A stretch of DNA of 64,000 nt, from the NCBI RefSeq assembly GCF_007992095.1, contig NZ_BJZP01000014.1, positions 1 to 64,000 of the forward strand, given 5' to 3'. The translations under genes were made by a program, and so were the position numbers. Below are positions 8,684-18,123 of the stretch, piece after piece (the stretch's first letter is position 1; every line of letters starts with the position of its first letter). Below the pieces are notes generated by a model, which did not search any database, was not told where the DNA came from, and worked only from the letters and a program-made list of their open reading frames with translations. The stretch is from Paenirhizobium naphthalenivorans (GTDB lineage Bacteria > Pseudomonadota > Alphaproteobacteria > Rhizobiales > Rhizobiaceae).

Positions 8684-9172
8684 ATGAGAGCTGCGTATAG
8701 CGTTGGTAGCACAGGGATCGAACAGGGGTCGCCGCTGGCAATTGCACAAGCCGGGGCAATCTGTTTGCGCATGGGAGATCGACCAGACGAGGACGAAATC
8801 GCCCTTGTTGCCAGCCGCACCAATGGTACCTGGGGCATTCCGAAGGGACATGTCGAACTCGGCGAGAGTCTTCGGCAGGCTGCCGAACGCGAAGCTTTTG
8901 AAGAGGCGGGCGCAAAGGGCGTCACTTTAGAACCGGCGATAGGCCAGTTCTCGTATTACAAGGAAGGACGCCTGTTGCGGTATAGCGTCTCCGTCCATCT
9001 CCTGTTTGTCCAAACGATCGCGCCCTATTTTCCGGAGAATAATGAGAGGCAAATAAAATGGGTTCCGCTGACGGGCGCTGCCCGTGAAGTGGCGAACCGC
9101 GAACTCAGCCGGATCATCGCTTCGGTGAGGACCCATCCGCTCTATGAAGAGCACGCCGGGCGAGACCTGTAG
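8684..9172 (+). CDS. Nudix hydrolase
   Basis: A 162-residue single-domain protein with a complete Nudix box: the Gly of GHVELGE, then REAFEEAG, fitting GX5EX7REUXEEXGU. It is preceded by a WGIPKGH strand typical of diphosphoinositol-polyphosphate/Ap4A-type members. The domain hydrolyses a nucleoside diphosphate linked to another moiety; the substrate cannot be told from the sequence. ATG 8684 has GGAAG 5 bp upstream. An in-frame GTG at 8639 would add 15 residues with no family match. The IS1380-type insertion ends 84 bp upstream, so native promoter sequence may be lost. Confidence 0.85.
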   Translation: MRAAYSVGSTGIEQGSPLAIAQAGAICLRMGDRPDEDEIALVASRTNGTWGIPKGHVELGESLRQAAEREAFEEAGAKGVTLEPAIGQFSYYKEGRLLRYSVSVHLLFVQTIAPYFPENNERQIKWVPLTGAAREVANRELSRIIASVRTHPLYEEHAGRDL

Positions 9173-9852
9173 GAACGATTTTGGACTGCTCCTGTTTCGA
9201 CGCAATATACGGCCAATGGCCGGGCACTTCGGTCTATGACTTTCTGCCAATCGCTTCGCCCCTTTCTTCTCCTGCATTATCCAGAAGTCCGAGGGCGAAG
9301 CGCCCTACATGTTCGACGGACTTGTTTGTCTATACGAAGTATAAACCGCCAGGACGGGCCCTGAAGCATACCGCCTCTCGTCGCTGCGCAAACCACCTGT
9401 GTCCGAAACGACACCCGCTGCATAGCGGCATCTGTCCCGCTCCACCTTCAGCGCCTCCGTGACCGGATAGAACATCCCCCTCGCCTTCCGCCGCCGCTCG
9501 ACGGGGCGGCCGACGAGACCATTGAGGGGCGCCCCAGTAGAACCGGTCCGGCCGGTCCAGGTCCAGGCCGGCGAAGTTCGCGGACGAGTGGAAGAACGCA
9601 GCAAAGCAGGCCAGTTAGTCGACCGGCCATATTGGTCGGGATGGATCTCCTCGCCGGCAGCACCGGCGACACTCGTGACCTGCGTGCCTTCGATCCTGGG
9701 ACGCCTTCGTCTCGCGATGCAGCATCATTGGCACGCGAGAAGGTACAGCCTCGAATAGCTGGGTACATTCCGGCTCCTTCGCATTGGTCTTGTAGGAGCG
9801 ATCGACGACGGTATAGGTCGCCTTGACGATCGCATTGCTTGCTGTCAGTTGC
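9173..9852. other. Degenerate region downstream of trbI; gene remnant likely
   Basis: About 680 bases with no intact gene. On the minus strand, about 9750-9840 gives a plausible protein stretch (SNAIVKATYTVVDRSYKTN then AKEPECTQLFEA), and about 9510-9590 in another frame gives FFHSSANFAGLDLDRPDRFY. These look like pieces of one gene broken by frameshifts, reading in the direction of the trb operon. I do not recognise the family. No terminator with a T run is visible right after trbI. Confidence 0.4.
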
Positions 9853-11157
9853 CTAGTTTCGGTACGCCCCTGGAAACACGATGTCCTGATCCACGAGGAC
9901 GTTGAACTTATATCCCGGCCTCATTTCAAGCGTCGGCTGGACGTTGAGATTCCGGCTGATGGTTTGCTCGGCGACGCGGCCGAAGCTCTCCGCGAAATTC
10001 CGCCTTGCCGCATCAGAAGCCGTCTCCTGCGTGGCGAGCGTCGAGCTTTCCGGCAGCGACGCATCGATCCCGGTCCCGATCAGCGCGATCAGTGCGGCCG
10101 AGCCGAACGTTCTCCAATAGTGGTTGTTCACCTTGTCGTGGAATCCGGCATAGCCCTGAGCATCGGTGCCGGCCATGCCGCCGATCTGGAGCGTTGAGCC
10201 GTTCGGGAAAATGAGGTCCGTCCAGACAACGAGAACGCGGCTTTGCCCGAACGACACCTTGCTGTCATAGCGGCCGAATAGTTTCGCCCCTTGCGGGATC
10301 AGAAGCCGGTGGCCCGTGGCGCTATCATAGACGTTCTGGCCGACTTGAGCGGTAATACGCCCGGGAAGGTCCGAATTGATGCCGGTTATCATCGTCGCCG
10401 GGATGACCGAACCGCGCTTCAGCTCATAGAGGGACTGCTGCGGCACGACGCGGTTCGGCAGATATCCCAGGTCCTTGAGATCGGCGTTGAAGAAATCCTC
10501 CTTGGACTTCTGGCCATTCTGGTCGACATTCTGCTCCGCGAGCCCTGCCCGCAGAGCCGCGGCATAAAGGTCCGGCATCGTTGCGGTTGCCGTTGGCGAT
10601 GCCGTGGACGTATCAGCCGGCGTTTGGTCGCTGGTTTTGGCGCTCGCCTCCAGTTTGCTGCGGTCGATGGCAAGCGGCGCGTCATAGGCCGCGTCGTTGG
10701 CCTGCAGCCGCGCCATTCTCTGGCGCTGCCGCTCGCGCAGATATTGCTCTTGTTGCTCACGCTGCAGACGCGCACGCCAAACCGTATCTGGCTCCAGTAC
10801 CTGCGTTTTTTGTTCCTCCCTTGCCGGCTGCGCCGTAAAGGGATTCGGTGCCTTGTCTTCTTTTTTCTCGACCGGCGTCGGCTGGAACGCAACCCGCTGC
10901 TCGGTGTCGCCAATAATGCCATCGCTGATACCGCGCTTGATCTGATCGGCGAAAGTCGAGGCAGGCGTTCCGGTGTTGGTTTCCAGGCCGGGGTCCTGTT
11001 TGAAAAAGAGCCCGCGTGAGGTGAGCCCGTAAAAGATCACCCCGAGAAAGGCGATCACCAGCACGATCACGATGATGATCGGCAGGCGGTTGATCCGGCG
11101 CATGCCGGATTGGGCCTCCTCGTTCGTGGCCCCGCCAAGCTTGAGAGATTGTATCAT
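9853..11157 (-). CDS. trbI: Conjugal transfer protein TrbI (VirB10-like)
   Basis: A 434-residue bitopic protein. It has a short cytoplasmic N-terminus, one membrane helix (LPIIIVIVLVIAFLGVIFYG) near residue 25-45, a Pro/Gln-rich periplasmic linker, and a C-terminal VirB10 beta-barrel domain from about 230 (SVIPATMITGINSDLPGRITAQ, LLIPQGAKLFGRYDS, LIFPNGSTLQIGGM). TrbI spans both membranes and forms the core channel with TrbG and TrbH. It is the last gene of the traI-trb operon, 12 bp after trbH. Length is normal and nothing is broken. Confidence 0.95.
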   Translation of the reverse strand: MIQSLKLGGATNEEAQSGMRRINRLPIIIVIVLVIAFLGVIFYGLTSRGLFFKQDPGLETNTGTPASTFADQIKRGISDGIIGDTEQRVAFQPTPVEKKEDKAPNPFTAQPAREEQKTQVLEPDTVWRARLQREQQEQYLRERQRQRMARLQANDAAYDAPLAIDRSKLEASAKTSDQTPADTSTASPTATATMPDLYAAALRAGLAEQNVDQNGQKSKEDFFNADLKDLGYLPNRVVPQQSLYELKRGSVIPATMITGINSDLPGRITAQVGQNVYDSATGHRLLIPQGAKLFGRYDSKVSFGQSRVLVVWTDLIFPNGSTLQIGGMAGTDAQGYAGFHDKVNNHYWRTFGSAALIALIGTGIDASLPESSTLATQETASDAARRNFAESFGRVAEQTISRNLNVQPTLEMRPGYKFNVLVDQDIVFPGAYRN

Positions 11158-11169
11158 CGTTTTCTCCCC

Positions 11170-11631
11170 TCACCCGCGCTTGAGCAGCGAGAGCGCGCTT
11201 GCCGGCGTCGCGCCACTCGCGGTCACAGTGTAGGCGCGTCCGAGTTCGACAGTGCTGGTCGACAGTCGGGCCAGCACCTGCCCCTCGAACGGCATGACCA
11301 TATAGGCGAGCGGGATGACGCTCTTGCCGCCATCTGTCTTCTGGTCTGTCACGACGGCATAGCCCCACCCCTTGAGGGCGGCCTCGAGCGCTTGGCCGTA
11401 GGGAGAGGCATCGGGTTTGAGGGCTATCGTCGCCTTGCCGGGCCCGATCTGCTCGGCGAGACGGCTGACCATGTCGCCGGCGACCGCGCCTGCGGCCGCA
11501 CCGGATATCTCCGGCGGCGCCTTGCTGGCGACAAGAGCATCGGTCTCAAGCGACTGGCAACCGGAAAGGAGGAGGACGACGAAACCGGCGGTAGCGAGCC
11601 GACGTGTGATGGGCGTGGCTGAAGCTTTCAT
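11170..11631 (-). CDS. trbH: Conjugal transfer lipoprotein TrbH
   Basis: A 153-residue protein with a lipoprotein signal peptide: basic start, hydrophobic core and lipobox LLSGC with the acylated Cys near residue 25. This is the VirB7-like position in Trb systems, anchoring the core complex in the outer membrane with TrbG and TrbI. A Gly/Ala-rich region follows ([18 protein letters not shown]). The ATG at 11631 shares its A with the trbG TGA stop; a GTG at 11634 is the alternative. Position between trbG and trbI is diagnostic. Confidence 0.9.
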   Translation of the reverse strand: MKASATPITRRLATAGFVVLLLSGCQSLETDALVASKAPPEISGAAAGAVAGDMVSRLAEQIGPGKATIALKPDASPYGQALEAALKGWGYAVVTDQKTDGGKSVIPLAYMVMPFEGQVLARLSTSTVELGRAYTVTASGATPASALSLLKRG

Positions 11632-12476
11632 CACCGCCCTCCCCGCTTGATCGTCACCTTCTCCTGCTTCCAGCCGACGCCGGATACGAGAACGGCGCGG
11701 TCGACATTGTAGTCGACGATCATCATGTCGTTCTTCATGCGGTAATTGACGATCCGGTTCTGGCCACCGGAAACGACGAACAGCACCGGCGCATCCTGGC
11801 CCGAGATCGTGCGTGGGAACTGGATGTAGGTCTTCTGGCCGTCGCTATAGACGCGTGTCGGCCGCCAGCCGGCGCGGCCGGAGATCGCGTAGGAGAAACT
11901 GAGCTGCTCGGCGGTCACGTTGGCGCCCGGGATCGTGCTTGCCTCTAGCCTGGCGTTGATGTCGGCGAGCTTGGCTGACACATCCTCCGGATATTCAAAG
12001 CCGACGCGCGCCATATATTGGGTGGGATGGGATTTGAGCTGGATATGATAGGTGCGTCGCGAGGTCGTCACCACCATCGAGGTGATAAGGCCCGGCTCGG
12101 ACGGCTTGACGATCAGATGGATCGCCTGCCCGCCGGCGGCCCCGGAAGTCGCGGGCTCGACCTTCCACCGCACGGTGTCGCCGACGAGCACGTCGCGCAC
12201 CACCTCGCCGGGCTGCAGCTCGATATCGCAGACCTGCAGCGGCGAGCAGACGACGGAAGGCTGCACCTCGCCATAGAGGAAGACGACCTTGCCGTCATCG
12301 CCCCTGGTCACCAGGCCGCGGGTGCCGCGCCACTTGCCGGAGATGTCGATGCCCTTTCGTTCGTTTGCGGAAACATCTTGAGCCCACGCATGCGATGCGA
12401 GAGCGGTTCCTGCGATCAAGCTGCATGCCAAGGTAAGGACCAACTTGGCGCGGTAGGGTAGTATGCTCGTATTCAT
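11631..12476 (-). CDS. trbG: Conjugal transfer protein TrbG (VirB9-like)
   Basis: A 281-residue secreted protein. The signal peptide ([22 protein letters not shown]) is followed by the VirB9/CagX beta-rich region ([42 protein letters not shown]) and a C-terminal domain ([28 protein letters not shown]). VirB9-family proteins form the outer-membrane part of the type IV core with TrbH and TrbI. Length is normal. The stop overlaps the trbH start. Confidence 0.94.
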   Translation of the reverse strand: MNTSILPYRAKLVLTLACSLIAGTALASHAWAQDVSANERKGIDISGKWRGTRGLVTRGDDGKVVFLYGEVQPSVVCSPLQVCDIELQPGEVVRDVLVGDTVRWKVEPATSGAAGGQAIHLIVKPSEPGLITSMVVTTSRRTYHIQLKSHPTQYMARVGFEYPEDVSAKLADINARLEASTIPGANVTAEQLSFSYAISGRAGWRPTRVYSDGQKTYIQFPRTISGQDAPVLFVVSGGQNRIVNYRMKNDMMIVDYNVDRAVLVSGVGWKQEKVTIKRGGR

Positions 12477-12492
12477 GTCGTGGCCATGCCTT

Positions 12493-13155
12493 TCAAAGCT
12501 GTGCAGTCCAGTCGAAGTCCTTGAGGTAAAGGCCGATCGGGTTGAGGCGGATCACGCCCTCGTCCTGAGGCGGGGTCAGCGTCACGGTGGCGATGCCGCG
12601 GAACCGACGAAGAGCGGTCTCCTTGCCCTTCCGGTCGCGTTCGAACTCGGTCCAGTCGATCTGATAGGACTGGTTGGACAGTGCCACGATGTTGTTGACC
12701 TCGATGGCGACAGTCGCGCTCTTCGCCTTCTCGAACGGCGAACTTGTTCTGAACCATGCATTGACCTTCTCGGTCGCCGGGTCCGAAGTCCTGAGCAGCG
12801 CGTATGTGCGGTCGATATACTGCTTCTGGACCACAGCATCCGGTGTGACCGATCGGAAGTTCGAGACGAAGCCGCCAAGGGTGGCGCGCACCACTCTGGC
12901 GTCGGCATATTCGATCTGTTGCGGGAAGCCGGCGGTCGCCGCCGTGCCGAGCTTGTCGACTTCGACAATATAGGGAACGAGCTTGACTTGCGTGCTCTGA
13001 TAAAGCGCATAGGAAAAGCCGACGACCGCCATGACCATGCCGGTGATGCCGACGATGCGCCATGCGGCGGCTGCCTTCACATAAGAGCCGTAGCGTTCGT
13101 TCCATTCATTTCTAGCGGCAATGTAGGGATTGCCGGGCGGTGTTCGTCCAGACAT
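12493..13155 (-). CDS. trbF: Conjugal transfer protein TrbF (VirB8-like)
   Basis: A 220-residue protein with a cytoplasmic N-terminus carrying the TrbF-typical [18 protein letters not shown], one membrane helix ([20 protein letters not shown]) and a periplasmic VirB8-like domain ([40 protein letters not shown]). It is an inner-membrane scaffold of the mating-pair apparatus. Between trbL and trbG, as in Ti and IncP Trb operons. Confidence 0.94.
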   Translation of the reverse strand: MSGRTPPGNPYIAARNEWNERYGSYVKAAAAWRIVGITGMVMAVVGFSYALYQSTQVKLVPYIVEVDKLGTAATAGFPQQIEYADARVVRATLGGFVSNFRSVTPDAVVQKQYIDRTYALLRTSDPATEKVNAWFRTSSPFEKAKSATVAIEVNNIVALSNQSYQIDWTEFERDRKGKETALRRFRGIATVTLTPPQDEGVIRLNPIGLYLKDFDWTAQL

Positions 13156-13173
13156 GCGAGGCTCAGCTTTCGA

Positions 13174-14361
13174 TTATGTATTGTCTTTGAGGGGTGGTGG
13201 TGTCGCCGCCTTGCCGGGATTGCGCGTCTGGTCGAGCTTGGCGTTGGCGAGGCCGAGCAACGAGCCCGCGTAGGCGCCGGGTGAGGCGATCGCTTTTTCC
13301 TTCGCCGCGGAGCCTGCCGCCCACCCGGCATTGCCGATGCTGGACGCCATGCCGCGCAATGCAGCACCGGCGATGGATGACCCCCCTGCCCTGGCGGCGC
13401 TTGCGGTCTCGGCTCCCGCTCTCGCCGCACTGGCGCCGAGGAACGCGCCGCCGGCGGCAAAGGTCGCCGTCTGTCCGCCGTGGCGGATCGCTTCCATGCC
13501 GCCCGAAACCGAAGCACCCTGCACCACGCCCTGGATGATCGGCGGTACATACATGGCGATGACGAAGACGACCACGGAGATGCCGGCGATCGCCAGCGTC
13601 GTGATGAACTGGTCAGTGTCGGCGGAGGGTGCCTCCGCGAGCCCCAACAGGATGTCGGAGCCGATTTTCGAGATCATTACCAGCGCCATCAGCTTCATGC
13701 CGACACTGAAGGCGTAGACCAGATAACGGATCGCGAAGTCCTTCGTGTAGGAGGAACCGCCGAGGCCGAGCATGATCATGCCGGCGAGCAGGCCAATATA
13801 CATTTCCACCATCACTGCGACGAAGATCGCGGCGACAAGGCTGAAGGCAACGACCACGACGACCATGGCGAAGACCGCGGCAATCGCCAGAGCGTTGTCC
13901 TCCCAAAGCCCGAACTTCGCCTGCTCCGACATTTTGGACGCGACGCGGATACCGGCGTCGAAGATATTGGCCGGCGAGGCGGACCCGCCGCCGGCGCCGA
14001 TCTGATAGAGGCTGTCGACGATCGCCTTGCCAAGCGCCGGGCCGCGGTCGAGAATAAAGGCGAACAGCCCGATGAACAGGATGCGGCGGACGAGTTCGGC
14101 GAACCAGGCGTCAAGCGAGGCGGCATTGATCGCAAGCCATACGGCGGCAATGCCGATCTCGATTCCCGCCAGGATCCAGAACAGCGACCGCGCCGCATTG
14201 GTGATGGTCGTTTCCCATCCCTTGGCCGCGGTGACGACCTGATTCTCCAGTGTGGTGAGCACGGCTCCCTGCTGCGCAAGGGCCGGCGCGCTCGCCAGCA
14301 GAACCATGCCGATTGCGATGAAGATGAGCTCTAGTTTCCGTGAGGGGCGAACGATCACCAT
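13174..14361 (-). CDS. trbL: Conjugal transfer protein TrbL (VirB6-like)
   Basis: A 395-residue polytopic protein. It has a signal-like first helix (LIFIAIGMVLLASAPALAQQ), several membrane helices at about 50-290 (RSLFWILAGIEIGIAAVWLA, FAMVVVVVAFSLVAAIFVAV, LAIAGISVVVFVIAMYVPPI) and an Ala/Gly-rich hydrophilic C-terminal tail. TrbL forms part of the inner-membrane channel. The frame is open upstream to 14652, but the ATG at 14361 overlaps the trbK stop and starts at the conserved sequence, so it is preferred. Confidence 0.93.
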   Translation of the reverse strand: MVIVRPSRKLELIFIAIGMVLLASAPALAQQGAVLTTLENQVVTAAKGWETTITNAARSLFWILAGIEIGIAAVWLAINAASLDAWFAELVRRILFIGLFAFILDRGPALGKAIVDSLYQIGAGGGSASPANIFDAGIRVASKMSEQAKFGLWEDNALAIAAVFAMVVVVVAFSLVAAIFVAVMVEMYIGLLAGMIMLGLGGSSYTKDFAIRYLVYAFSVGMKLMALVMISKIGSDILLGLAEAPSADTDQFITTLAIAGISVVVFVIAMYVPPIIQGVVQGASVSGGMEAIRHGGQTATFAAGGAFLGASAARAGAETASAARAGGSSIAGAALRGMASSIGNAGWAAGSAAKEKAIASPGAYAGSLLGLANAKLDQTRNPGKAATPPPLKDNT

Positions 14362-14573
14362 CTCGGCTTCATCTCCTGGCCGCCGCGGATGTTGCGCTCC
14401 GGATCGCCGCTGAAGAATTTCTCCTGGTGCTCGCGGCGTGCGGCGTCGGATGCCGGATGCATAGATCCTGCTCCTGAAGCCGCGGGGCGCGGCTGCATCA
14501 GCATCCAGCTCACGCCGGCACCGACAACGACAATTCCCGCCAGTGCAACGGCGATGATCAGACGCGGGCTCAC
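14355..14573 (-). CDS. trbK: TrbK, entry-exclusion-type small protein
   Basis: A 72-residue protein starting at GTG 14573, which overlaps the trbJ stop (GTGA). It has one N-terminal hydrophobic segment (LIIAVALAGIVVVGAGVSWML) and a hydrophilic tail. In Ti-type operons trbK lies between trbJ and trbL and is tied to entry exclusion. IncP TrbK is a lipoprotein, but this protein has no cysteine, so it should be anchored by the helix instead. Its last 23 residues closely resemble the end of TrbJ (EKFF, then IRGGQ, then PRW in both). Confidence 0.8.
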   Translation of the reverse strand: MSPRLIIAVALAGIVVVGAGVSWMLMQPRPAASGAGSMHPASDAARREHQEKFFSGDPERNIRGGQEMKPRW

Positions 14574-15376
14574 CAGCGCGGCTCCATCGTCTGACCGCCG
14601 CGGATACCGTGCTCCGGCGCGTTGAAGAACTTTTCGCGCCGGGCCTGCGCAAGGTCTTTTTGCGCCTGTTCCGACTGATACCAGGTGCCCATCATGGTCA
14701 TCTGCTGCGAGACCAACCCGCGCAGCTTCTGAATTTGCGCCACCTCTTGTGACGCGATCTCATGACCCACCTGCAAAGCTTTCATCTGGCCGTCGGCACT
14801 TTCCGACATCGAGCGCAACGACGACATGGTGGATTCCTCGCTGGAAAACTGCTCGGCCGTCAGGTTTGCGGCTTTCAGCGTGCCGGCGATCGTGTCGCGG
14901 TTCGTGTCAGACCAGCTCTGATAGGTCGTCGAAAAACTCGCCTCATCAGGCAGGTTGCTTTTCATCTCGGCATAGCTCTGGAACCGCTGCTGAAGCTGGT
15001 CGTCGATATTGCCCATCGAAAACGCGATGCCCTGCCCTTGCCCGACGATGCTCTGCAGCCTGTTGAGATCGCTTTCGACCTGGCCCCAGACGTGCTCCGG
15101 CAATTGCGCGGTGTTCTGCAGCATGTTTTCGTAGATCCTCAACTGGTTCTGGATCTGCTCGGCCAACTGGTTGATCTGGGTGATCTGGTTGTTCACCTGC
15201 TCGGCCGATTTGCCCACAAGCGAGACGAGTTCGGCATTGTTGGCGAGCTGTGTGAACTCTGTCGCCTCGCCGGTCACGCCGCCAGCCATGCCCGTTTCAG
15301 GCAGCGCCATTGCTACCACGACCACAAGAACGCCAGCGATGCAGCGGCGATCAGGCGCGTAAATACGATTCCGCAT
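14570..15376 (-). CDS. trbJ: Conjugal transfer protein TrbJ (VirB5-like)
   Basis: A 268-residue secreted protein. A signal peptide (CIAGVLVVVVAMALPETGMA) precedes a mostly helical, Gln-rich body with coiled-coil character (VNNQITQINQLAEQIQNQLR, ENMLQNTAQLPEHVW). TrbJ is the VirB5-like minor pilus component. ATG 15376 is used (TTG 15382 is weaker) and overlaps the trbE end by 26 nt. The C-terminus (EKFFNAPEHGIRGGQTMEPR) resembles that of TrbK, encoded next. Confidence 0.93.
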   Translation of the reverse strand: MRNRIYAPDRRCIAGVLVVVVAMALPETGMAGGVTGEATEFTQLANNAELVSLVGKSAEQVNNQITQINQLAEQIQNQLRIYENMLQNTAQLPEHVWGQVESDLNRLQSIVGQGQGIAFSMGNIDDQLQQRFQSYAEMKSNLPDEASFSTTYQSWSDTNRDTIAGTLKAANLTAEQFSSEESTMSSLRSMSESADGQMKALQVGHEIASQEVAQIQKLRGLVSQQMTMMGTWYQSEQAQKDLAQARREKFFNAPEHGIRGGQTMEPRW

Positions 15377-17813
15377 GAGCAATCCCTCTCTGTTGCAGCC
15401 AGTGAAGCGGCCATTTGTCGCCGTGTTCGGACCGAAGCGTCCGAATGCGTTTCAGATCCTCCTTGCCGGATGCCCCGACGAAGGAGAGCGCGACAGGCCC
15501 GAGCGCCATGTCGAAGAGGCGGCGGCCGTCGGGCGACGCGACGTAATATTCCCGCTTCGGAAGAGCCGTCGCGACGATCTCGATCTGCCGTTGGTTGAAG
15601 CCGATCCGCTCGTAGAACTCCCGCGTGCCAGGCTCCCGCGCCGCCCCATTCGGCAGGCAGATTTTTGTCGGGCAGCTCTCCTTCAGCACATCGATGATGC
15701 CGGAACGCTCCGCGTCTGAGATCGATTGGGTGGCGAGCACCACCGCACAATTGGCCTTGCGCAGCACCTTCAGCCATTCTCGGATCTTGTCGCGGAACAG
15801 CGGATGGCCGAGCATCAGCCAGGCTTCGTCGAGAATGATGAGGCTTGGGTTCCCGGTGAGTCGCTTCTCGACACGGCGGAACAGATAGGTGAGGACCGGC
15901 ACGAGATTGCGCTCGCCCATGTTCATCAGCTCTTCCACTTCGAAGCACTGGAAGGCGCCGAGCGTCAGCCCGTCCTCTTCCGCGTCGAGAAGCTGACCCA
16001 TCGGTCCGTCGACCGTGTAGTGATGGAGCGCATCCTTGATTTCGCGCATCTGCACGCCGCTCACGAAGTCCGACAGCGATCGCCCACGGGACTCCGCCAT
16101 CAGAGCGATCTGCCGCGAGATGGCGTTGCGATGATCCGGGGTCACCGTGACACCCTGCAAAGCCACAAGCGTTTCCAGCCACTCTGCCGCCCAGGCGCGA
16201 TCGCCGTCGCTCGAGAGTTCCGCCAGCGGGCAGAAGGCCAGCCGCGGTGACGTCCCCTCCCCGTCTATCGTCGCGTCGCCGCCAATCTCGTAGTGGTCGC
16301 CGCCAACGGCCAAGGTCAACGGCAGCATCGACCGTCCCTTATCAAAGGCGAAGATCTGCGCGTCCCTGTAACGGCGGAACTGCGCCGCGATCAGCGAAAG
16401 AAGCGTCGACTTGCCGGACCCGGTCGGGCCGAAGACCAACGTATGGCCAACGTCGTCGACATGGAGGTTCAGCCGGAACGGAGTCGAGCCGCTTGCGACC
16501 TGCATGAGCGGTGGCGAACCGGGCGGGTAAAACGGGCAAGGCGCTGTCGGACTTCCCGACCAGACGGAATTGAGCGGCACGAGATCGGCGAGATTGCGGG
16601 TATTGATCAGCGGCTCGCGGATATTGGCGTAGGAGACACCCGGCAGGCTGCCGAGAAAGGCATCCGTTGCATTGAGCGTCTCGATCCGAGCGCCAAAACC
16701 TTCCGCCTGGATCAGCCGGCGGATTGCCTCGCATTTTTCCTGCAGGCGTGGTTGCTCGTCGAAGAGGACGATGACCGGCGTGTAGTAGCCATAGGCGACG
16801 AGTTGGGAGGCCGCTTGCGCGATGGCATCCTCGGTTTCCGCCACCATCATCATCGCGTCCTGGTCGAGCGAACGACTTTGCGTCTGGAAGAGCTGATCGA
16901 AGAACGGCCGCACCTTTTGCTGCCATTTCTTGCGCGTGCGCTCGAGCCTCGCCCGCGCTTCCTGTTCATCGAGAAAGACGAAGCGGCTCGACCAGCGATA
17001 GGTCAGTGGCATGAGGTCGAGCGCGTTGAGAATTCCTGGCCAGCTCTCCGCCGGCAGGCCGTCGATCGCCACGACGCCAAGGAAGCGGTTTTCGACAGTC
17101 GGCGTCAGGCCATGCTGCAGTTCGGCCGTGACCAGCCAGTCGAGATACATCGGGATTTCGGGGAGGCGAATTGGATGGTTTTCGCCCGTGATGCAGAAGC
17201 GGATGAATTGGAAGAGTTCGTCGTATCGCGCGATCCGAAAGCCGCCGCGGTCCTCCGTCTCCTGCGTCAGCATCCGGCGGACGGAGACGACATTGGCGAG
17301 ATACTGTTCGACCTCGCGGATAGATGTGCGGAAGGCGTCGAGTGCGCTGTCGGCATAGGTCGTGGAGCGACTGCCGGCATCCGAATAGACGTATCGCGTC
17401 AGCCCCGAACGCCGACGCTCCGGCGGCCGCCATGTCAGGATCAGAGCCTGCCGGCTTTCGAAATGCCCGCTCTCCCGCTCGAAATGTGCCCGTCGCTCGG
17501 CGTCGATCGCGCGCGTGACGGGATCCGGGAAGTGGCAGTCCGCTTCGGCCGGATAGTCGGTCGTCGGAACGCGTGCTGCCTCGACCTGGATCATCCAGCC
17601 GGAGCCGAGGCGTGCCAGGATTGCGTTGATCTGGCGGCTGATCTCGTTGCGCTCGGCGTCGGTCGAACTCTCGCTATCCGGACCGGCAAAATACCAGCCG
17701 GCTATGAGGCTACCGTCCTTCAGGAGCATGATGCCGTTGTCGACGAGAGCGGCATAAGGAACGAGATCGGCAAACGAAGGGCCGGAATGCCGGAAAGGCT
17801 TCAAAGCTACCAT
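15351..17813 (-). CDS. trbE: Conjugal transfer ATPase TrbE (VirB4-like)
   Basis: An 820-residue VirB4-family ATPase. The N-terminal CagE domain spans about 1-400. The Walker A motif (FGPTGSGKSTLL) is near residue 458 and Walker B (LIILDEAWLMLGHP) near 655. TrbE powers pilus assembly and substrate transport at the inner membrane. ATG 17813 is chosen because conserved sequence begins there (MVALKPFRHSGPSFADLVPY); the frame is open 22 codons further. It lies 10 bp after trbD. Full length, no lesions. Confidence 0.95.
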   Translation of the reverse strand: MVALKPFRHSGPSFADLVPYAALVDNGIMLLKDGSLIAGWYFAGPDSESSTDAERNEISRQINAILARLGSGWMIQVEAARVPTTDYPAEADCHFPDPVTRAIDAERRAHFERESGHFESRQALILTWRPPERRRSGLTRYVYSDAGSRSTTYADSALDAFRTSIREVEQYLANVVSVRRMLTQETEDRGGFRIARYDELFQFIRFCITGENHPIRLPEIPMYLDWLVTAELQHGLTPTVENRFLGVVAIDGLPAESWPGILNALDLMPLTYRWSSRFVFLDEQEARARLERTRKKWQQKVRPFFDQLFQTQSRSLDQDAMMMVAETEDAIAQAASQLVAYGYYTPVIVLFDEQPRLQEKCEAIRRLIQAEGFGARIETLNATDAFLGSLPGVSYANIREPLINTRNLADLVPLNSVWSGSPTAPCPFYPPGSPPLMQVASGSTPFRLNLHVDDVGHTLVFGPTGSGKSTLLSLIAAQFRRYRDAQIFAFDKGRSMLPLTLAVGGDHYEIGGDATIDGEGTSPRLAFCPLAELSSDGDRAWAAEWLETLVALQGVTVTPDHRNAISRQIALMAESRGRSLSDFVSGVQMREIKDALHHYTVDGPMGQLLDAEEDGLTLGAFQCFEVEELMNMGERNLVPVLTYLFRRVEKRLTGNPSLIILDEAWLMLGHPLFRDKIREWLKVLRKANCAVVLATQSISDAERSGIIDVLKESCPTKICLPNGAAREPGTREFYERIGFNQRQIEIVATALPKREYYVASPDGRRLFDMALGPVALSFVGASGKEDLKRIRTLRSEHGDKWPLHWLQQRGIAHAESYLRA

Positions 17814-17823
17814 TGCGCCGCCC

Positions 17824-18123
17824 TCAATAGCGCCGCCAGGGCGTCGATGTGGCCCTGTACAAGGATTTGTATGAGACATGCCGGAGGTAAACGCGGCGCA
17901 TCAGGGGATCGGCTTTCGCCATCATTCGAAGGGCGGCGACGGCGACGAGCCAGAGCGCCACTCCGAAAATCGCTGCATACCAGGTAAGGACGACGAAGAT
18001 CAGAATGACGGCCGCCAGCCCGCTCAGCAGCACAAGTTCCCGATCCGCGCCCATCAGCAGATTGGGCCGCGACAGTGCGCGATGGATGCGCGAGCGAATG
18101 AGAGCGGAGCCGGACTCAGCCAT
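17824..18123 (-). CDS. trbD: Conjugal transfer protein TrbD (VirB3-like)
   Basis: A 99-residue inner-membrane protein. A VirB3-type N-terminus ([20 protein letters not shown]) is followed by two adjacent hydrophobic helices ([20 protein letters not shown] and [17 protein letters not shown]) and a basic tail. VirB3/TrbD works with the VirB4-like ATPase encoded immediately downstream. ATG 18123 overlaps the trbC stop by 8 nt. Confidence 0.92.
   Translation of the reverse strand: MAESGSALIRSRIHRALSRPNLLMGADRELVLLSGLAAVILIFVVLTWYAAIFGVALWLVAVAALRMMAKADPLMRRVYLRHVSYKSLYRATSTPWRRY

Noticed and set aside
9331-9344. loxP-like sequence (TATACGAAGTATA)
   Set aside because: Only about 10 bp match a loxP arm, there is no second arm or spacer and no Cre-like gene; chance.
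13480-14334. Long plus-strand frame opposite trbL
   Set aside because: Shadow frame of trbL: composition is His/Asp/Arg-rich with no domain, and trbL is well supported.
16293-17987. 564-codon plus-strand frame opposite trbE
   Set aside because: GC-driven shadow of a conserved VirB4-type ATPase gene; no ribosome binding site or domain.
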